From Lentzea alba (GTDB lineage Bacteria > Actinomycetota > Actinomycetes > Mycobacteriales > Pseudonocardiaceae), in assembly GCF_011067745.1 (NCBI RefSeq), contig NZ_JAAMPJ010000004.1:62001-126000 (forward strand): a stretch of DNA of 64,000 bases. Direction: 5' to 3'. The notes under the pieces are model-generated. The model saw only the letters and a list, made by a program, of their open reading frames with translations. It was not told the DNA's origin and made no database searches. The position numbers and the translations under genes are program-made. Below, in pieces: positions 34,575-43,344 of this stretch; positions within the stretch are counted from its first letter, which is position 1, and every line of letters starts with the position of its first letter.

Positions 34575-35785
34575 GCCGACCTCCAGGTGACGGGCAGCTC
34601 GGAGACGCCACCGGTGAGCGTCGCGCGGACCTCCAGCTGGTCGAGGTCCTTGGCCAGCCGCATCGAAGGCAGGCGGCGGGCCAGGGCGGCGAACACGACG
34701 CGCAGCTCGGTGCGGGCCAGCGAGGCGCCGATGCAGAAGTGCGCGCCGTGGCCGAAGCCGAGGTGTGTCCTTTCCGGACGGTCGGGGTTGAACTCCTCGG
34801 CCTCGCTGTACACCTCCACGTCGCGGTTGGCGGCGTTGATCGAAAGCACGACCGCGTCACCGGCCTGGATCGTCACACCCGCGATGTCGACGTCCTCACG
34901 CGCGTACCGCAGCAGACCGAGGTCGCCGGGCGCGCCCAGGCGCATGACCTCCTCCACCACCGCGTCCACCCGGCCGTCCGGGTCGGCGACCAGGGCTTCC
35001 CAGCGCGAACGGTCGGTGAGCAGGAAGAGCACGCCGAGGCCGATGCGGTTGACGGTGGTCTCGTGGCCCGCGAACAGCAGGCCGACGCAGAGCCGGACCA
35101 TCTCCTCGTAGTTGAACGACGGATCCTCGGCCTGGGCGCGGACGAGGTCGGAGATCACGTCCTCGCCGAGCTGTCCGCGTTTGCCCTCGACGAGCCCGAC
35201 CATGTAGCGGAAGAACTCCTCGCGCGCCTTGTGCGCGTCCTCGCCGATCTGGGTGCCGGCCATGCGTTCGGACAGCGACGCGAACTTCTCGTTGTCCTCC
35301 TCCGGCACCCCGAGCAGCCGGCAGATCATGGCCACCGGCAACGGGAACGCGAGCCCGCGGTGCAGGTCGACCACGCCGGTGGACTCGTGTTCGGCGACGA
35401 GCCGGTCCAGGTAACCGTCGACCAGCTCCTCCATGTTGTCGCCCAGCATCCGCATTCGCTTGGCGGAGAACGCGGGCGTCAGCAGGCGGCGCATGCGGAC
35501 GTGGTCGGCTTCCTCGGTCGCGTACTCGCCGGTCGGGCCGTCCTGCACGGCGGCGGTCGAGATGCGCGAGGCCTTCTCCGGTTCCGGGTGGGAACGGCCG
35601 AACCGCTTGTCGCCCAGCAGGAGGCGGACCTCCTCGAACCGGGTCACGAGCCAGGCGGGATCACCGGCGGGCGTGGTGACGGGAGCGATCGGCGCTTCGC
35701 GGCGCAGGACCTCGTAGAGCGGGGCGAGCTCGAGGACGTTCGGCCTGGTGAACGGCAGCTGAAGACGTTCGGTGGTGGTGCTCAT
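34571..35785 (-). CDS. Cytochrome P450
   Basis: The 404-aa soluble bacterial class I P450 starts at ATG 35785. Motifs: I-helix FAGHETT (about residue 240), K-helix EEVMR, and the heme-binding FGHGAHFCIGASLAR (about 342-356). The N-terminal half with REEADHVRMRRLLTPAFSAKR is typical of CYP105/107-like enzymes. It forms a two-gene unit with the ferredoxin and is divergent from a TetR regulator that probably controls it. The substrate cannot be inferred. Confidence 0.93.
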   Translation of the reverse strand: MSTTTERLQLPFTRPNVLELAPLYEVLRREAPIAPVTTPAGDPAWLVTRFEEVRLLLGDKRFGRSHPEPEKASRISTAAVQDGPTGEYATEEADHVRMRRLLTPAFSAKRMRMLGDNMEELVDGYLDRLVAEHESTGVVDLHRGLAFPLPVAMICRLLGVPEEDNEKFASLSERMAGTQIGEDAHKAREEFFRYMVGLVEGKRGQLGEDVISDLVRAQAEDPSFNYEEMVRLCVGLLFAGHETTVNRIGLGVLFLLTDRSRWEALVADPDGRVDAVVEEVMRLGAPGDLGLLRYAREDVDIAGVTIQAGDAVVLSINAANRDVEVYSEAEEFNPDRPERTHLGFGHGAHFCIGASLARTELRVVFAALARRLPSMRLAKDLDQLEVRATLTGGVSELPVTWRSA

Positions 35786-35805
35786 GACTCGACCGTAGCG
35801 TTTGT

Positions 35806-35820
35806 TGGCACTCTCTGCCA
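35806..35820. promoter_or_regulatory. Candidate TetR operator between P450 and TetR genes
   Basis: TGGCA (35806-35810) and TGCCA (35816-35820) form an inverted repeat with a 5-bp spacer in the 73-bp gap between the two divergent start codons. Its size and place suit a TetR dimer that represses both the P450/ferredoxin operon and itself. Confidence 0.45.
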
Positions 35821-35858
35821 CTAATTGATTCTGCACGGTGACATGCTTGAATCGCCCC

Positions 35859-36497
35859 ATGACGGACGTTGTGGCAGAAAAGCCTCGCCGGGGCCGGCCG
35901 CCGGTGAGCGACGAGCAACGTCAGCGGCAGCGCATGGACATCTCGCGGCACGCGGTGCGGTTGTTCACCGAGCAGGGTGTGGCCGCCACCTCGGGGGAGC
36001 AGATCGCGCAGGCCGCGGGCGTCTCCGAACGCACGTTCTGGCGCTACTTCCCGCACAAGGAGAGCTGCGTCGAGCCGCTGCTCACGAAGATGGTCGACGC
36101 CTTCTGCGTCGTCCTGCTCGCCTGGCCGCCCGAACTCGAACTGATCGACCACCTGCGCGAGACCTACAGTCCGCTGCTGGACTCCGCGACCGACGAGGAC
36201 ATCGAGGCAGTGCTCGCCGTCGTCCGGCTGACGCACGGCGAACGGGCGTTGCGCGCCGCCTACCTCATGCTGCGCGAACGGGCGGAGGACGCGCTGGCGG
36301 AGGTGCTCGCCGAACGCATGGGCAAGCCGCGGGACACCATCGACGTCCGGGTGCAGGCCGCGGCCATGAGCGCCGTGCTCAAGGTCGCCACCGACGACGT
36401 CGCCCGCGCCTCGGTCGCGGGCATCACGAGGAGCACCCTGGACGGGCACCGCGAGCAGATCGCCACGGCGCTGCGCGGTCTGTCGCAGATGCTGTAG
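35859..36497 (+). CDS. TetR-family transcriptional regulator
   Basis: The 212-aa protein has an N-terminal TetR DNA-binding domain (ISRHAVRLFTEQGVAATSGE, IAQAAGVSERTFWRYFPHKE at about residues 30-70) and a ligand-binding helical C-terminal domain. A basic GRGRPP-like tail (EKPRRGRPPV) precedes the HTH. Start ATG 35859 was chosen over GTG 35838 because it begins MTDVVAEKPRRGRPP. Divergent from the P450 gene 73 bp away, so it most likely regulates that P450/ferredoxin pair. Confidence 0.92.
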   Translation: MTDVVAEKPRRGRPPVSDEQRQRQRMDISRHAVRLFTEQGVAATSGEQIAQAAGVSERTFWRYFPHKESCVEPLLTKMVDAFCVVLLAWPPELELIDHLRETYSPLLDSATDEDIEAVLAVVRLTHGERALRAAYLMLRERAEDALAEVLAERMGKPRDTIDVRVQAAAMSAVLKVATDDVARASVAGITRSTLDGHREQIATALRGLSQML

Positions 36498-36977
36498 CGG
36501 ACGCGGCAGGCCGCCAGAAGTTGTGTCCGTTACTCGCTCGGCGGACCTGCGCCGGGCCGTGATGGCGTCTGCAAGTACCGCCAACTCACCATCGACAGGC
36601 ACTTTTCTACTACCAACATGCCTGTTCTGGACGCAGGGCGCGGCGACGCTTCGACGGGTCACGGACGGTTGGGTGTAGTCCACGGCGATTCGATCAAGAG
36701 TTGGTGGTGAGCTTTTTCCGACTTGTTCGTGCTGGTCCGCGATGTTCCCTCACCAGCAGATGGCGAGTTGGTAGTAGCAAACTGCCGACGCAAGCGTTTG
36801 CTGATCACGTCAGCTACTACCAACTTCCCTCACCAACACCATGAGAGCGCGACCAGCCCGACACTCCCGTTCCGACGGCATGACCAGCTGAAACAGGATG
36901 GAAAAGGCTCGGTACTTGCAGACGCCACTTGGCGCCAACGAGACCCTAGGTTTCGGACAAGAGTTCTGGCCAGGTGC
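36498..36977. repeat. Gene-free 480-bp stretch packed with inverted and direct repeats
   Basis: No gene is supported here. An 18-bp sequence starting TGGCGTCTGCAAG at 36563-36580 returns as a perfect inverted copy at 36910-36927. A 13-bp perfect inverted repeat (AGTTGGTAGTAGC) spans 36766-36778 and 36813-36825, with smaller hairpins inside. CTACTACCAAC also occurs at 36607-36617. TTCCCTCACCA is directly repeated at 36745-36755 and 36825-36835. CCAACTC(A/G)CCATC occurs at 36581-36593 and inverted at 36759-36771. The outer ends also resemble each other inverted (GCCAGAA then TGTCCG). The composition is less GC-rich than the flanks. It may be a defective or non-autonomous mobile element, or a multi-site regulatory or RNA region. 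Confidence 0.6.
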
Positions 36978-37331
36978 TTAGGGCGCGTCGAGGTTCGCGA
37001 ACGCCATGAGGAACAGCAGGCCCAGCGCGAGGACGACCAGCATGCCGATCGATCCCAGCAGCATCATTCCGGAGCCGATGGATCGCCACGGAGCCTCGGC
37101 GGTGAACCTGACCAGGGCACCGACGACGATGGAGCCGATCGCGGTCCAGACGAACGCGTTCGCGTACTCACCGCCGTGCCAGCCGATCGATGCGAAGGAG
37201 TCGTACCGGTAGGCGAACGCGATCAGCGCGAGCAGGGCGAAGGGGAAGAGGAAACCGGCCAGAATGGCGCCCCGCCGGCGGTCGAGTTTGGTCACGCGTA
37301 GAGCGTGCGCGAACGTCCGAGTGCACGCCAT
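36978..37331 (-). CDS. Small membrane protein of unknown function
   Basis: The 117-aa protein has three hydrophobic segments (about residues 22-40, 60-76 and 85-110) joined by short loops (YRYDSFASIGWHGGEYANAF). No family is recognised. The ATG at 37331 has no RBS, and a GTG at 37295, giving 105 residues beginning VTKLDRRRGAILAG, is an equally plausible start. It is divergent from the next membrane-protein gene, and ends at the edge of the repeat-rich region. Confidence 0.6.
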   Translation of the reverse strand: MACTRTFAHALRVTKLDRRRGAILAGFLFPFALLALIAFAYRYDSFASIGWHGGEYANAFVWTAIGSIVVGALVRFTAEAPWRSIGSGMMLLGSIGMLVVLALGLLFLMAFANLDAP

Positions 37332-37419
37332 CAGTACAACTACTCAGCGCAGAGAAACAGCGTGATCTCGGACCACGGTCCGATGTCCGTCGCCGGGTCG
37401 CTTCCTACGGTTGCCAGGT

Positions 37420-38085
37420 ATGAGGGTTCTCGCGTTGTTGGCAGGTCCGCTGGTGTGGCTGGCGGCATTGCTCGTGCGGCATCTCGGGGTGGAGACGGCC
37501 GGGTTCACCGCCGCCGAACGCGCTCGGTTCGACGCCGAGCCGTTCGCGGCACCTGAGCAACTGGCCGCGTACGCGCGACTGCCGGAACTGGTCACGGCCG
37601 GGTACGCGCTGTTCGCGTTGGCCTCGATTCTGTTGTGCGGCACGGTGATCGTGTTCGCGCGGGAGATCGGCGGCCGGCTGGCGCTCGTCGGCGGCGCGTT
37701 GCTGGTCGCGGCGCTGTTCGCGCGGTTGTACTTCTCCGGGGTAGACCTCACCGCGTTCGAGCTCGTGGATCGACTCGGGCTGGAACAGGCCACCTCGCTC
37801 ACGATGGAGTCCTATGTGGACCTGTCGTACGGGTTGTGGCGCATACCGGTGACGGCGTCGGCCGGGTCGATCGTCGGCGCGGTGCTGCTGGCGGTCGCGG
37901 GGTGGCGTGCCGGCCGCTTGGGAGTGGTGCGGTGTGCGCTGTTGCTGTCGTTCGGGTGGGTGTTCATGGGGGTGCTGAAGGAGGCCACGCTGGCCGGTGT
38001 GCTGTTCGGGGGAGTAGCGGCGGTGGTGCTGTTCGGCTGGTGGGCGGTTCGGCGTTCGAGGAACCCGGTCACGGTGTCAGTGTGA
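37420..38085 (+). CDS. Membrane protein of unknown function
   Basis: The 221-aa protein starts at ATG 37420 (AGGT just upstream). It has about six hydrophobic segments: an N-terminal anchor (residues 3-18), a pair around 60-105, and a run from about 140 to 212. A loop with FTAAERARFDAEPFAAPEQL follows the first. I recognise no family. The last 17 bp overlap the end of the convergent SRPBCC gene, so the C-terminus VRRSRNPVTVSV is encoded over the neighbour. Confidence 0.65.
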   Translation: MRVLALLAGPLVWLAALLVRHLGVETAGFTAAERARFDAEPFAAPEQLAAYARLPELVTAGYALFALASILLCGTVIVFAREIGGRLALVGGALLVAALFARLYFSGVDLTAFELVDRLGLEQATSLTMESYVDLSYGLWRIPVTASAGSIVGAVLLAVAGWRAGRLGVVRCALLLSFGWVFMGVLKEATLAGVLFGGVAAVVLFGWWAVRRSRNPVTVSV

Positions 38086-38527
38086 GCGCGGCGACCCGGT
38101 CGCGCAGCGCGTGGGCGACGGAGTCGAAGCCGTTCTTGACGTACGCGCCCTGCGCGGCGAAGACGGCCTCCGCGTACTTGCCGGTGAACGTCTCGAACGT
38201 GTGGTAGCTGCACCTCTCCGCCCCGAGCGGTGTGATCAGCTGGTCGCGCACGCCGAGCAGGCCCGGGAACGTGTCACCGGTGTCGTAGCGCAACAGCCGC
38301 GGCGGGTCGACGACGCGGATGTACTCACGGCTGACCCACGTGCCCTCGCTGCCGTCGGGCTTGGGCAGGGTGAGGTCGATCGGCGAGTCGACGGCCAAAG
38401 TCGTGTCCACGGCCCGGGTGTACGGATTCCACTGTGGATAGTTCGGGTAGTCGAGCAGCACGCTCCAGACGAACGAAGCGGGCGCGTCGATCTCCACGGT
38501 CACGGATTCGATCACCAGTGCGCTCAT
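38069..38527 (-). CDS. SRPBCC-family (START/polyketide-cyclase-like) ligand-binding protein
   Basis: The 152-aa protein starts at ATG 38527, overlapping the stop of the SDR gene (ATGA). The fold is indicated by VTVEIDAPASFVWSVLLDYPNYPQWNPYTR at the N-terminus (in two parts), the middle strand TWVSREYIRVVDPPRLLRYD, and the long C-terminal helix AQGAYVKNGFDSVAHALRDR. Such proteins bind hydrophobic ligands such as steroids or polyketides. It is the last gene of the operon with a sulfotransferase, SDR and DUF1214 protein, so it may carry or protect their substrate (inference). Confidence 0.82.
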   Translation of the reverse strand: MSALVIESVTVEIDAPASFVWSVLLDYPNYPQWNPYTRAVDTTLAVDSPIDLTLPKPDGSEGTWVSREYIRVVDPPRLLRYDTGDTFPGLLGVRDQLITPLGAERCSYHTFETFTGKYAEAVFAAQGAYVKNGFDSVAHALRDRVAALTLTP

Positions 38528-39303
38528 GCCGGCATGTACTCCCCACCGTTGACGTCCAGGACGGCACCCGTGATCTCGGAAGCCGCGCGGGACAACAGGA
38601 ACAACACCGCACCGGCGCAGGCGTCGTCGGTCGGGATGCGGCCGAGCGGGTTGCGCGCGGCGATCTCGTCGTAGACGTCCTGCTCGCTCACCCCGCGCGC
38701 GTTCGCGGTGAGCTGCAGGTAGAAGCGCACGCCGGGGCCGTCCAGCCAGCCCAGGACGGCCTGGTTCGCGCGGATGCCGTGCTCGCCCAGTTCCAGCGCC
38801 AGGAACTTGGTCGCGGTCGCCATCGCCGCTTTCGCCACCGCGTAACCGGCCTCGCCGCGCAATGGCTTGCGCGTGGCCATGGTGCCGATGTTGACGATCG
38901 AACCGCGCCCGGCCGCCTTCATGTGCGGCACCACCTCGCGGGTCACGTTCAGCGCGCCGTGCAGGATGATGTCCATCGACCGGCGGATCGCCTTCTCCGG
39001 CGTCTCCAGCAGGTCGAAGAAACCGGGGTGCCCGAACGCCGAGTTCACCAGGCCGGTGATCGTGCCGAACCGGTCGACGGCGGTCCGCACCAGGTTCGCC
39101 ACGTCCTCGGGCTTGCGCACGTCGCACTGCACGCCGACGGCCTCGCCACCGGCAGCCGTGACGTCCTTCTCCACCTGCTTCATCACGTCGGCGGACCGCG
39201 CGGCCATGACGACCTTCGCGCCCTCGGCGGCGGCGCGGACGGCCAGTTTCGAGCCCAGGCCGGGGCCGACGCCGGTGATCACCACGACCTCGTCTTGGAG
39301 CAT
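38524..39303 (-). CDS. Short-chain dehydrogenase/reductase
   Basis: The 259-aa protein has the NAD(P)-binding motif TGVGPGLGSKLA (about residues 11-22), CDVRKPED, NSAFGHPG in place of NNAG, and active-site residues: Ser region IVNIGTM and Y-x3-K in AGYAVAKAA (about 153-161). In IGTM the catalytic serine position holds Thr or lies one turn off, a mild deviation. The end VLDVNGGEYM is the usual SDR C-terminal motif. It starts at ATG 39303 (or GTG 39306) on the sulfotransferase stop codon. In M. tuberculosis an SDR sits next to a sulfotransferase-like and a DUF1214 gene in the cholesterol region (Rv3529c-Rv3531c, from memory). Confidence 0.85.
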   Translation of the reverse strand: MLQDEVVVITGVGPGLGSKLAVRAAAEGAKVVMAARSADVMKQVEKDVTAAGGEAVGVQCDVRKPEDVANLVRTAVDRFGTITGLVNSAFGHPGFFDLLETPEKAIRRSMDIILHGALNVTREVVPHMKAAGRGSIVNIGTMATRKPLRGEAGYAVAKAAMATATKFLALELGEHGIRANQAVLGWLDGPGVRFYLQLTANARGVSEQDVYDEIAARNPLGRIPTDDACAGAVLFLLSRAASEITGAVLDVNGGEYMPA

Positions 39304-40451
39304 CACAGGTAAACCTCCGAGTAGAAGGCGAAGTCACGCTGCAGCTGGTCCTCGGAGAGCCCGAAGTCCGGTGGCGCGTAGGAGTGCGAGCCGTGCCGTT
39401 CGGTGCGGTTCTGCTCCAGGTAGGCCTCGAACGCGGCGTCGTCGGCGGGCCCGGCGGGCAGGCCCAGCGCGTCGAGCACCTGGCGGGCGACCTCCAGGGG
39501 TTTGCTGACGGTGTCGGCGAACCGCACGTCCACGAACCGGTCGGGACGTTCCGCGCGGGCCGCGGCGAAGTCCTGCAAAGTCCGCGCGAACCGACGGGAC
39601 CAGTACTGTCCAATTCGGACCGGATCGGCGTTCTCGCTGTACTGCGACGACATCGCGCGCACCATCGAGGCGTACGACGGCACGGCGTTGACCGGCGAGC
39701 GGTGCGTCATGACGATCTTGCAGTCGGTGAACTCGCTGAGCACCGTGTCGACCGCGGTGAGATGGTGCGGTGACTTGAGAATCCAGGGGCGGTCGCGCCC
39801 AGGGCTCTGCCACTGCAACACCTGCAGCCACTCGTGCAGCTCGCGGTACGCCGGGCGTTGGTCGGCCGACCGCAGCCAGTCGCCGTACGTGGGCACCCAG
39901 TAGAACGAGTCGAAGCTCATCGACACGAACGTCCGGTCGAGCAGGATCACGTCCTCCTCCGGCCCGTCCCACACGACCGTGTGCAGGTCGCCGAAGTCGG
40001 GGGAGAGCTGGGAGAACATCTGCATGCGTTCCTGCGCACGGCGTTTGCGCACTTCGGCGTCCGGTCCCTCGCCGGGGAACGGCAGGGGGTACGCGACCTC
40101 CCACGACAGCGTGGAGGTGAGCTGGGGTGACGCGGCCAGCAGCCGGTGCAGCAGCGTCGATCCGGTGCGCGGCAGGCCGCAGATCTCGGCGGCCACCCGC
40201 ACTTCGACATCGAGGACCGACGGGTTCTGACGTTGCAACTCGCGCAGCCGCAGGCGATCGGCCAGCAGCGCGGTCAGCCGGTGCTTCGTGAGCTCGAAGC
40301 CCAGCGGTGACAGCGCGGCCTCGGTGTTGAGGCTGGTCACGAGCACGTCCAGCGGTTCGCGGAACCAGTCGTCGCCGAAGTCCGAAAGCCCGGTCTTGGC
40401 CGACGCCTTCGCCAGCAGCTCCTCGACGTTCAACGCGGTCGTCACCGTCAT
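39303..40451 (-). CDS. Sulfotransferase (Sulfotransfer_3 type)
   Basis: The 382-aa protein starts at ATG 40451, coupled by ATGA to the DUF1214 gene. The PAPS 5'-phosphosulfate loop is CGLPRTGSTLLHRLL (about residues 89-103) and the 3'-phosphate region is KIVMTHRSPVNAVPSYASMV (about 245-264). WILKSPHHL precedes it, as in bacterial sulfotransferases of this group. It would transfer sulfate from PAPS to a hydroxyl of a lipid, sterol or glycan in the cytosol. Genes for making PAPS (cysD, cysNC) and destroying the by-product PAP (cysQ) lie directly upstream on the same strand, which strongly supports genuine sulfotransferase activity. Confidence 0.88.
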   Translation of the reverse strand: MTVTTALNVEELLAKASAKTGLSDFGDDWFREPLDVLVTSLNTEAALSPLGFELTKHRLTALLADRLRLRELQRQNPSVLDVEVRVAAEICGLPRTGSTLLHRLLAASPQLTSTLSWEVAYPLPFPGEGPDAEVRKRRAQERMQMFSQLSPDFGDLHTVVWDGPEEDVILLDRTFVSMSFDSFYWVPTYGDWLRSADQRPAYRELHEWLQVLQWQSPGRDRPWILKSPHHLTAVDTVLSEFTDCKIVMTHRSPVNAVPSYASMVRAMSSQYSENADPVRIGQYWSRRFARTLQDFAAARAERPDRFVDVRFADTVSKPLEVARQVLDALGLPAGPADDAAFEAYLEQNRTERHGSHSYAPPDFGLSEDQLQRDFAFYSEVYL

Positions 40452-41497
40452 CGAATCTCCTCCAGGGGCACCACGCGGCACTTCGGGATCGGGTGGTCGG
40501 TGGCACCGAGCCAGCGCAGCAACGCGGTGCCGGAGCTGTGCCCGCAGGTGTCGATCCAGTTCCCGGCGCCCGGATCGCGTTCCGCCACCACGATCGTCAG
40601 CCGGCCGTCGTCGAGCCTGGCGGTGTGCTTGTTGACGGTGATCTTCCGGCGGTGGTCGAGCGACTCCATCCACCAGTTGTCCAGCTGGAAGTTCCAGTAC
40701 GGGCAGTCCGGCACCTCGGTCTCGATCACCCACGCCTCACCTGGCCGCAACGTCCAGTAGCCGTGCAGGTAGAAGATCTCCGGATCGCCGCCCGCGCGCT
40801 GGAACATCTCCTGGCCGAAGTCGGGGAGCTCGTTGGGGCGCGCCATGAACGTACGCGTCCAGTGCGCGAACGTGGCCGCGGTGCCGTGCACGGACAAGGC
40901 CGCCCGCCCCAGTGCTTTGCTCAAGAATTCCGGGGTGAGCCCGGCCGGTTCCGCCGGGCCGTCGATCTGCTCGATGTGCCACGAGCCGGGCACTTCGCTG
41001 GCCCGGTCCAGATACGTCTGGCGCACCACGAGTCCGGTCGAGTCCGGCGCCAACGGCAACCAGTTCCCGCTCTGCTCGGCCGCGCTCGCGATGATCTCCA
41101 CCGTGCCGTCCGGCGCGATGGTCAGGTCGGCGTCGGACAGCTCGCCGGTGGACGCCATGGTGCCGTCCTTGGCGTACCGGTTGGCCTTGGAGCCGATGCT
41201 GAAGTACGCGATCGTGCCGCGGGTGCCGGTGATCCGGTAGGTGCGGTCGCCGCGGATGTTCGCGGACAGGTAGACGTTGTCCGGGTTGTCCGCGCCGATC
41301 TTCACCAGGTCGAGCTCGTGGAAGCGCGGGAAGTCGGGATCGGCGTTGTCCAGGCAGGAGTAGAGCATCTCGCGGGTCAGCCGGGCGAGATACCGGTAGC
41401 CCTCCGCGCGGTCCAGCGGGGTGTCCGGGCCGGAGAGGACCACCTCACCGGCTTTCTCCAACGCCTGGCAGAACCTCGACCACGCCTGATCCGGCAC
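40448..41497 (-). CDS. DUF1214-domain protein
   Basis: The 349-aa protein starts at GTG 41497, five bases after a GGGAGGG RBS; the longer open frame has no RBS and crosses the KstR-like palindrome. The N-terminal half contains VKIGADNPDNVYLSANIRGDRTYRI and the C-terminal half the DUF1214 signature GYWTLRPGEAWVIETEVPDC followed by YWNFQLDNWWMESLDHRRK. The family has no settled biochemistry. It is found with steroid and lipid catabolic genes in mycobacteria and rhodococci. It heads the four-gene operon with the sulfotransferase, SDR and SRPBCC genes. Confidence 0.85.
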   Translation of the reverse strand: MPDQAWSRFCQALEKAGEVVLSGPDTPLDRAEGYRYLARLTREMLYSCLDNADPDFPRFHELDLVKIGADNPDNVYLSANIRGDRTYRITGTRGTIAYFSIGSKANRYAKDGTMASTGELSDADLTIAPDGTVEIIASAAEQSGNWLPLAPDSTGLVVRQTYLDRASEVPGSWHIEQIDGPAEPAGLTPEFLSKALGRAALSVHGTAATFAHWTRTFMARPNELPDFGQEMFQRAGGDPEIFYLHGYWTLRPGEAWVIETEVPDCPYWNFQLDNWWMESLDHRRKITVNKHTARLDDGRLTIVVAERDPGAGNWIDTCGHSSGTALLRWLGATDHPIPKCRVVPLEEIR

Positions 41498-41514
41498 GAC
41501 AACCCTCCCGAATT

Positions 41515-41528
41515 TAGAACGTGTTCTA
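41515..41528. promoter_or_regulatory. KstR-like palindrome ahead of the DUF1214 operon
   Basis: TAGAAC (41515-41520), GT, GTTCTA (41523-41528) form a perfect 14-bp palindrome in the 59-bp gap between cysNC and the DUF1214 gene. It has the AAC-N2-GTT core and TAG/CTA flanks of the operator known for KstR, the TetR-family repressor of mycobacterial sterol catabolism. The match to that consensus is from memory. It lies about 7 bp upstream of the RBS, a good place for repression. Confidence 0.6.
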
Positions 41529-41556
41529 GTGGAACGTACACGATTCTGGACAACGT

Positions 41557-43344
41557 TCAACAGACGCCGAGCGTGCGAAGTCCGGCCACCACGACCTCGG
41601 CCGCCGCCTCGGGGCTGAGTGCCGTCGTGTCGAGCCTGACCTCGGGGTTCTCCGGTGGTTCGTAAGGTGAGTCGATGCCGGTGAAGTTCGGCAGCTCGCC
41701 TCTGCGGGCTTTGCGGTACAGGCCCTTGGGGTCACGTTGCTCTGCGACCTCCAGGGGTGTGTCGACGAAGACCTCGCAGAACTCGTTCTCGCCGACGAGC
41801 TCCCGGGCGAGCGCCCGCTCGGCGCGGAACGGCGAGATGAACGAGACGAGCACGATCAGGCCCGCGTCGACCATCAGCGCGGCGACCTCGGCGATGCGCC
41901 GGATGTTCTCGACCCGGTCGGCGTCGGTGAACCCGAGGTCGGAGTTCAGCCCGTGCCGCACGTTGTCGCCGTCGAGCAGGAACGTGTGCCTGCCCTCCGC
42001 GTGCAGCGCCTTCTCGACCAGGTCGGCGATGGTCGACTTGCCCGCGCCGGACAGTCCGGTCAGCCACACCACGCACGGCCGGTGACCGTTGCGCGCGACC
42101 CGTGCCTCTTTGTCCACGGTCAGGTTCTGCCAGCGCACGTTCGTCGGGCTCAGCGCGAAGTCGATCATCCCGGCGCCGACCGTGGCGTTGGTCAGCCGGT
42201 CGAGGACGACGAACGAGCCGAGGTCGCGGTTCGTCCGGTAGCTCTCGAACGGCACGGGTGCGTCGAGGTGCACCTTGTCGACGCCGATCTCGTTGAGCTC
42301 CAACGACTTGGTCGCGGTGAACCCGACCGTGCGGGCGCCGATCTTGGCCAGGTACTGCCGGCCGGGCAGCAGACCGTTCTCGTTCAACCACACCAGGTGC
42401 GCCTGGAACGTGTCGGCGACGCCCGGCGGGTCCGCGGCCGCGGCCAGCACGTCACCGCGGCTCGCGTCCACGTCGTCCGCCAGCACGACGGTGACCGACG
42501 ACCCGGTCGGCGCCGCGGCCAGGTCACCGTCCATGGTGACGATCCGGTCCACAGTGGAGGTTCGGCCGCCGGTGCAGACCGCGTCACCCGCACGCAGCGT
42601 GCCGCGCAGCACCCGTCCGGAGAAGCCGCGGAACGACGCGTCCGGCCGGTTGACCCACTGCACGAGGAACCGGGACGGGCCGTCCGGTGCCGAGCCCGCG
42701 TCGACCGTTTCGAGCCACTGCAACAGGGTTGGCCCGTCGTACCACGGAGTCAGCTCGCTGCGGCCGACCACGTTGACGCCCTCGGTCGCCGACATCGGCA
42801 CGCAGGTGATCTCGGCGAAGCCCAGGTCCGCGGCGAACTCCGCGAAGGCGGCGCAGACCTCGTCGAACAATTCCCGCGAGTAGTCGAGGAGGTCGAGCTT
42901 GTTCACGGCCAGTGCAACGTGCCGAATGCCCAGCAGGGAGACGATCCGCGCGTGCCGCCGGGTCTGGCTGAGCACGCCCTTGCGTGCGTCCAGGAGAATC
43001 ACCGCGGCGTCGGCGGTGGACGCGCCGGTGACCATGTTGCGGGTGTACTGCTCGTGGCCCGGTGTGTCCGCGACGATGAACCGCCGCGCCTCCGTGGCGA
43101 AGAACCGGTACGCCACGTCGATCGTGATGCCCTGCTCGCGTTCTGCCGCGAGCCCGTCCACCAGCAGCGCGAAGTCCAGCTCACCGCCGCGGGTGCCGAC
43201 CCGCCTGGAATCTGCCTCCAGCGCGGCCAGGTGGTCCGCGTACAGCAGTTTCGACTCGTACAGCAGCCGGCCGATCAGCGTGCTCTTGCCGTCGTCGACG
43301 CTGCCGCAGGTGATGAACCGCAGCAATGATCTCTGGAGCTCCAT
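41557..43344 (-). CDS. cysNC: Bifunctional sulfate adenylyltransferase subunit 1 / APS kinase
   Basis: The 595-aa fusion has an EF-Tu-like GTPase half (CysN): [12 protein letters not shown] (about residues 14-25), [17 protein letters not shown]. The C-terminal half is APS kinase (CysC): P-loop GLSGAGKST (about 430), [15 protein letters not shown], and the [16 protein letters not shown] region. CysN, with CysD, makes APS from sulfate and ATP driven by GTP; CysC phosphorylates APS to PAPS. The start ATG 43344 shares bases with the cysD stop (TGATG). PAPS here most likely feeds the sulfotransferase encoded just downstream. Confidence 0.96.
   Translation of the reverse strand: MELQRSLLRFITCGSVDDGKSTLIGRLLYESKLLYADHLAALEADSRRVGTRGGELDFALLVDGLAAEREQGITIDVAYRFFATEARRFIVADTPGHEQYTRNMVTGASTADAAVILLDARKGVLSQTRRHARIVSLLGIRHVALAVNKLDLLDYSRELFDEVCAAFAEFAADLGFAEITCVPMSATEGVNVVGRSELTPWYDGPTLLQWLETVDAGSAPDGPSRFLVQWVNRPDASFRGFSGRVLRGTLRAGDAVCTGGRTSTVDRIVTMDGDLAAAPTGSSVTVVLADDVDASRGDVLAAAADPPGVADTFQAHLVWLNENGLLPGRQYLAKIGARTVGFTATKSLELNEIGVDKVHLDAPVPFESYRTNRDLGSFVVLDRLTNATVGAGMIDFALSPTNVRWQNLTVDKEARVARNGHRPCVVWLTGLSGAGKSTIADLVEKALHAEGRHTFLLDGDNVRHGLNSDLGFTDADRVENIRRIAEVAALMVDAGLIVLVSFISPFRAERALARELVGENEFCEVFVDTPLEVAEQRDPKGLYRKARRGELPNFTGIDSPYEPPENPEVRLDTTALSPEAAAEVVVAGLRTLGVC

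Noticed and set aside
36745..36835. CRISPR array from repeated TTCCCTCACCA
   Set aside because: There are only two direct copies, 11 bp long, with irregular surroundings and no cas genes.
36723..37301. Plus-strand frame of about 190 codons through the repeat-rich region
   Set aside because: It has no RBS, overlaps the opposite-strand membrane-protein gene, and its first half is made of the repeats themselves.
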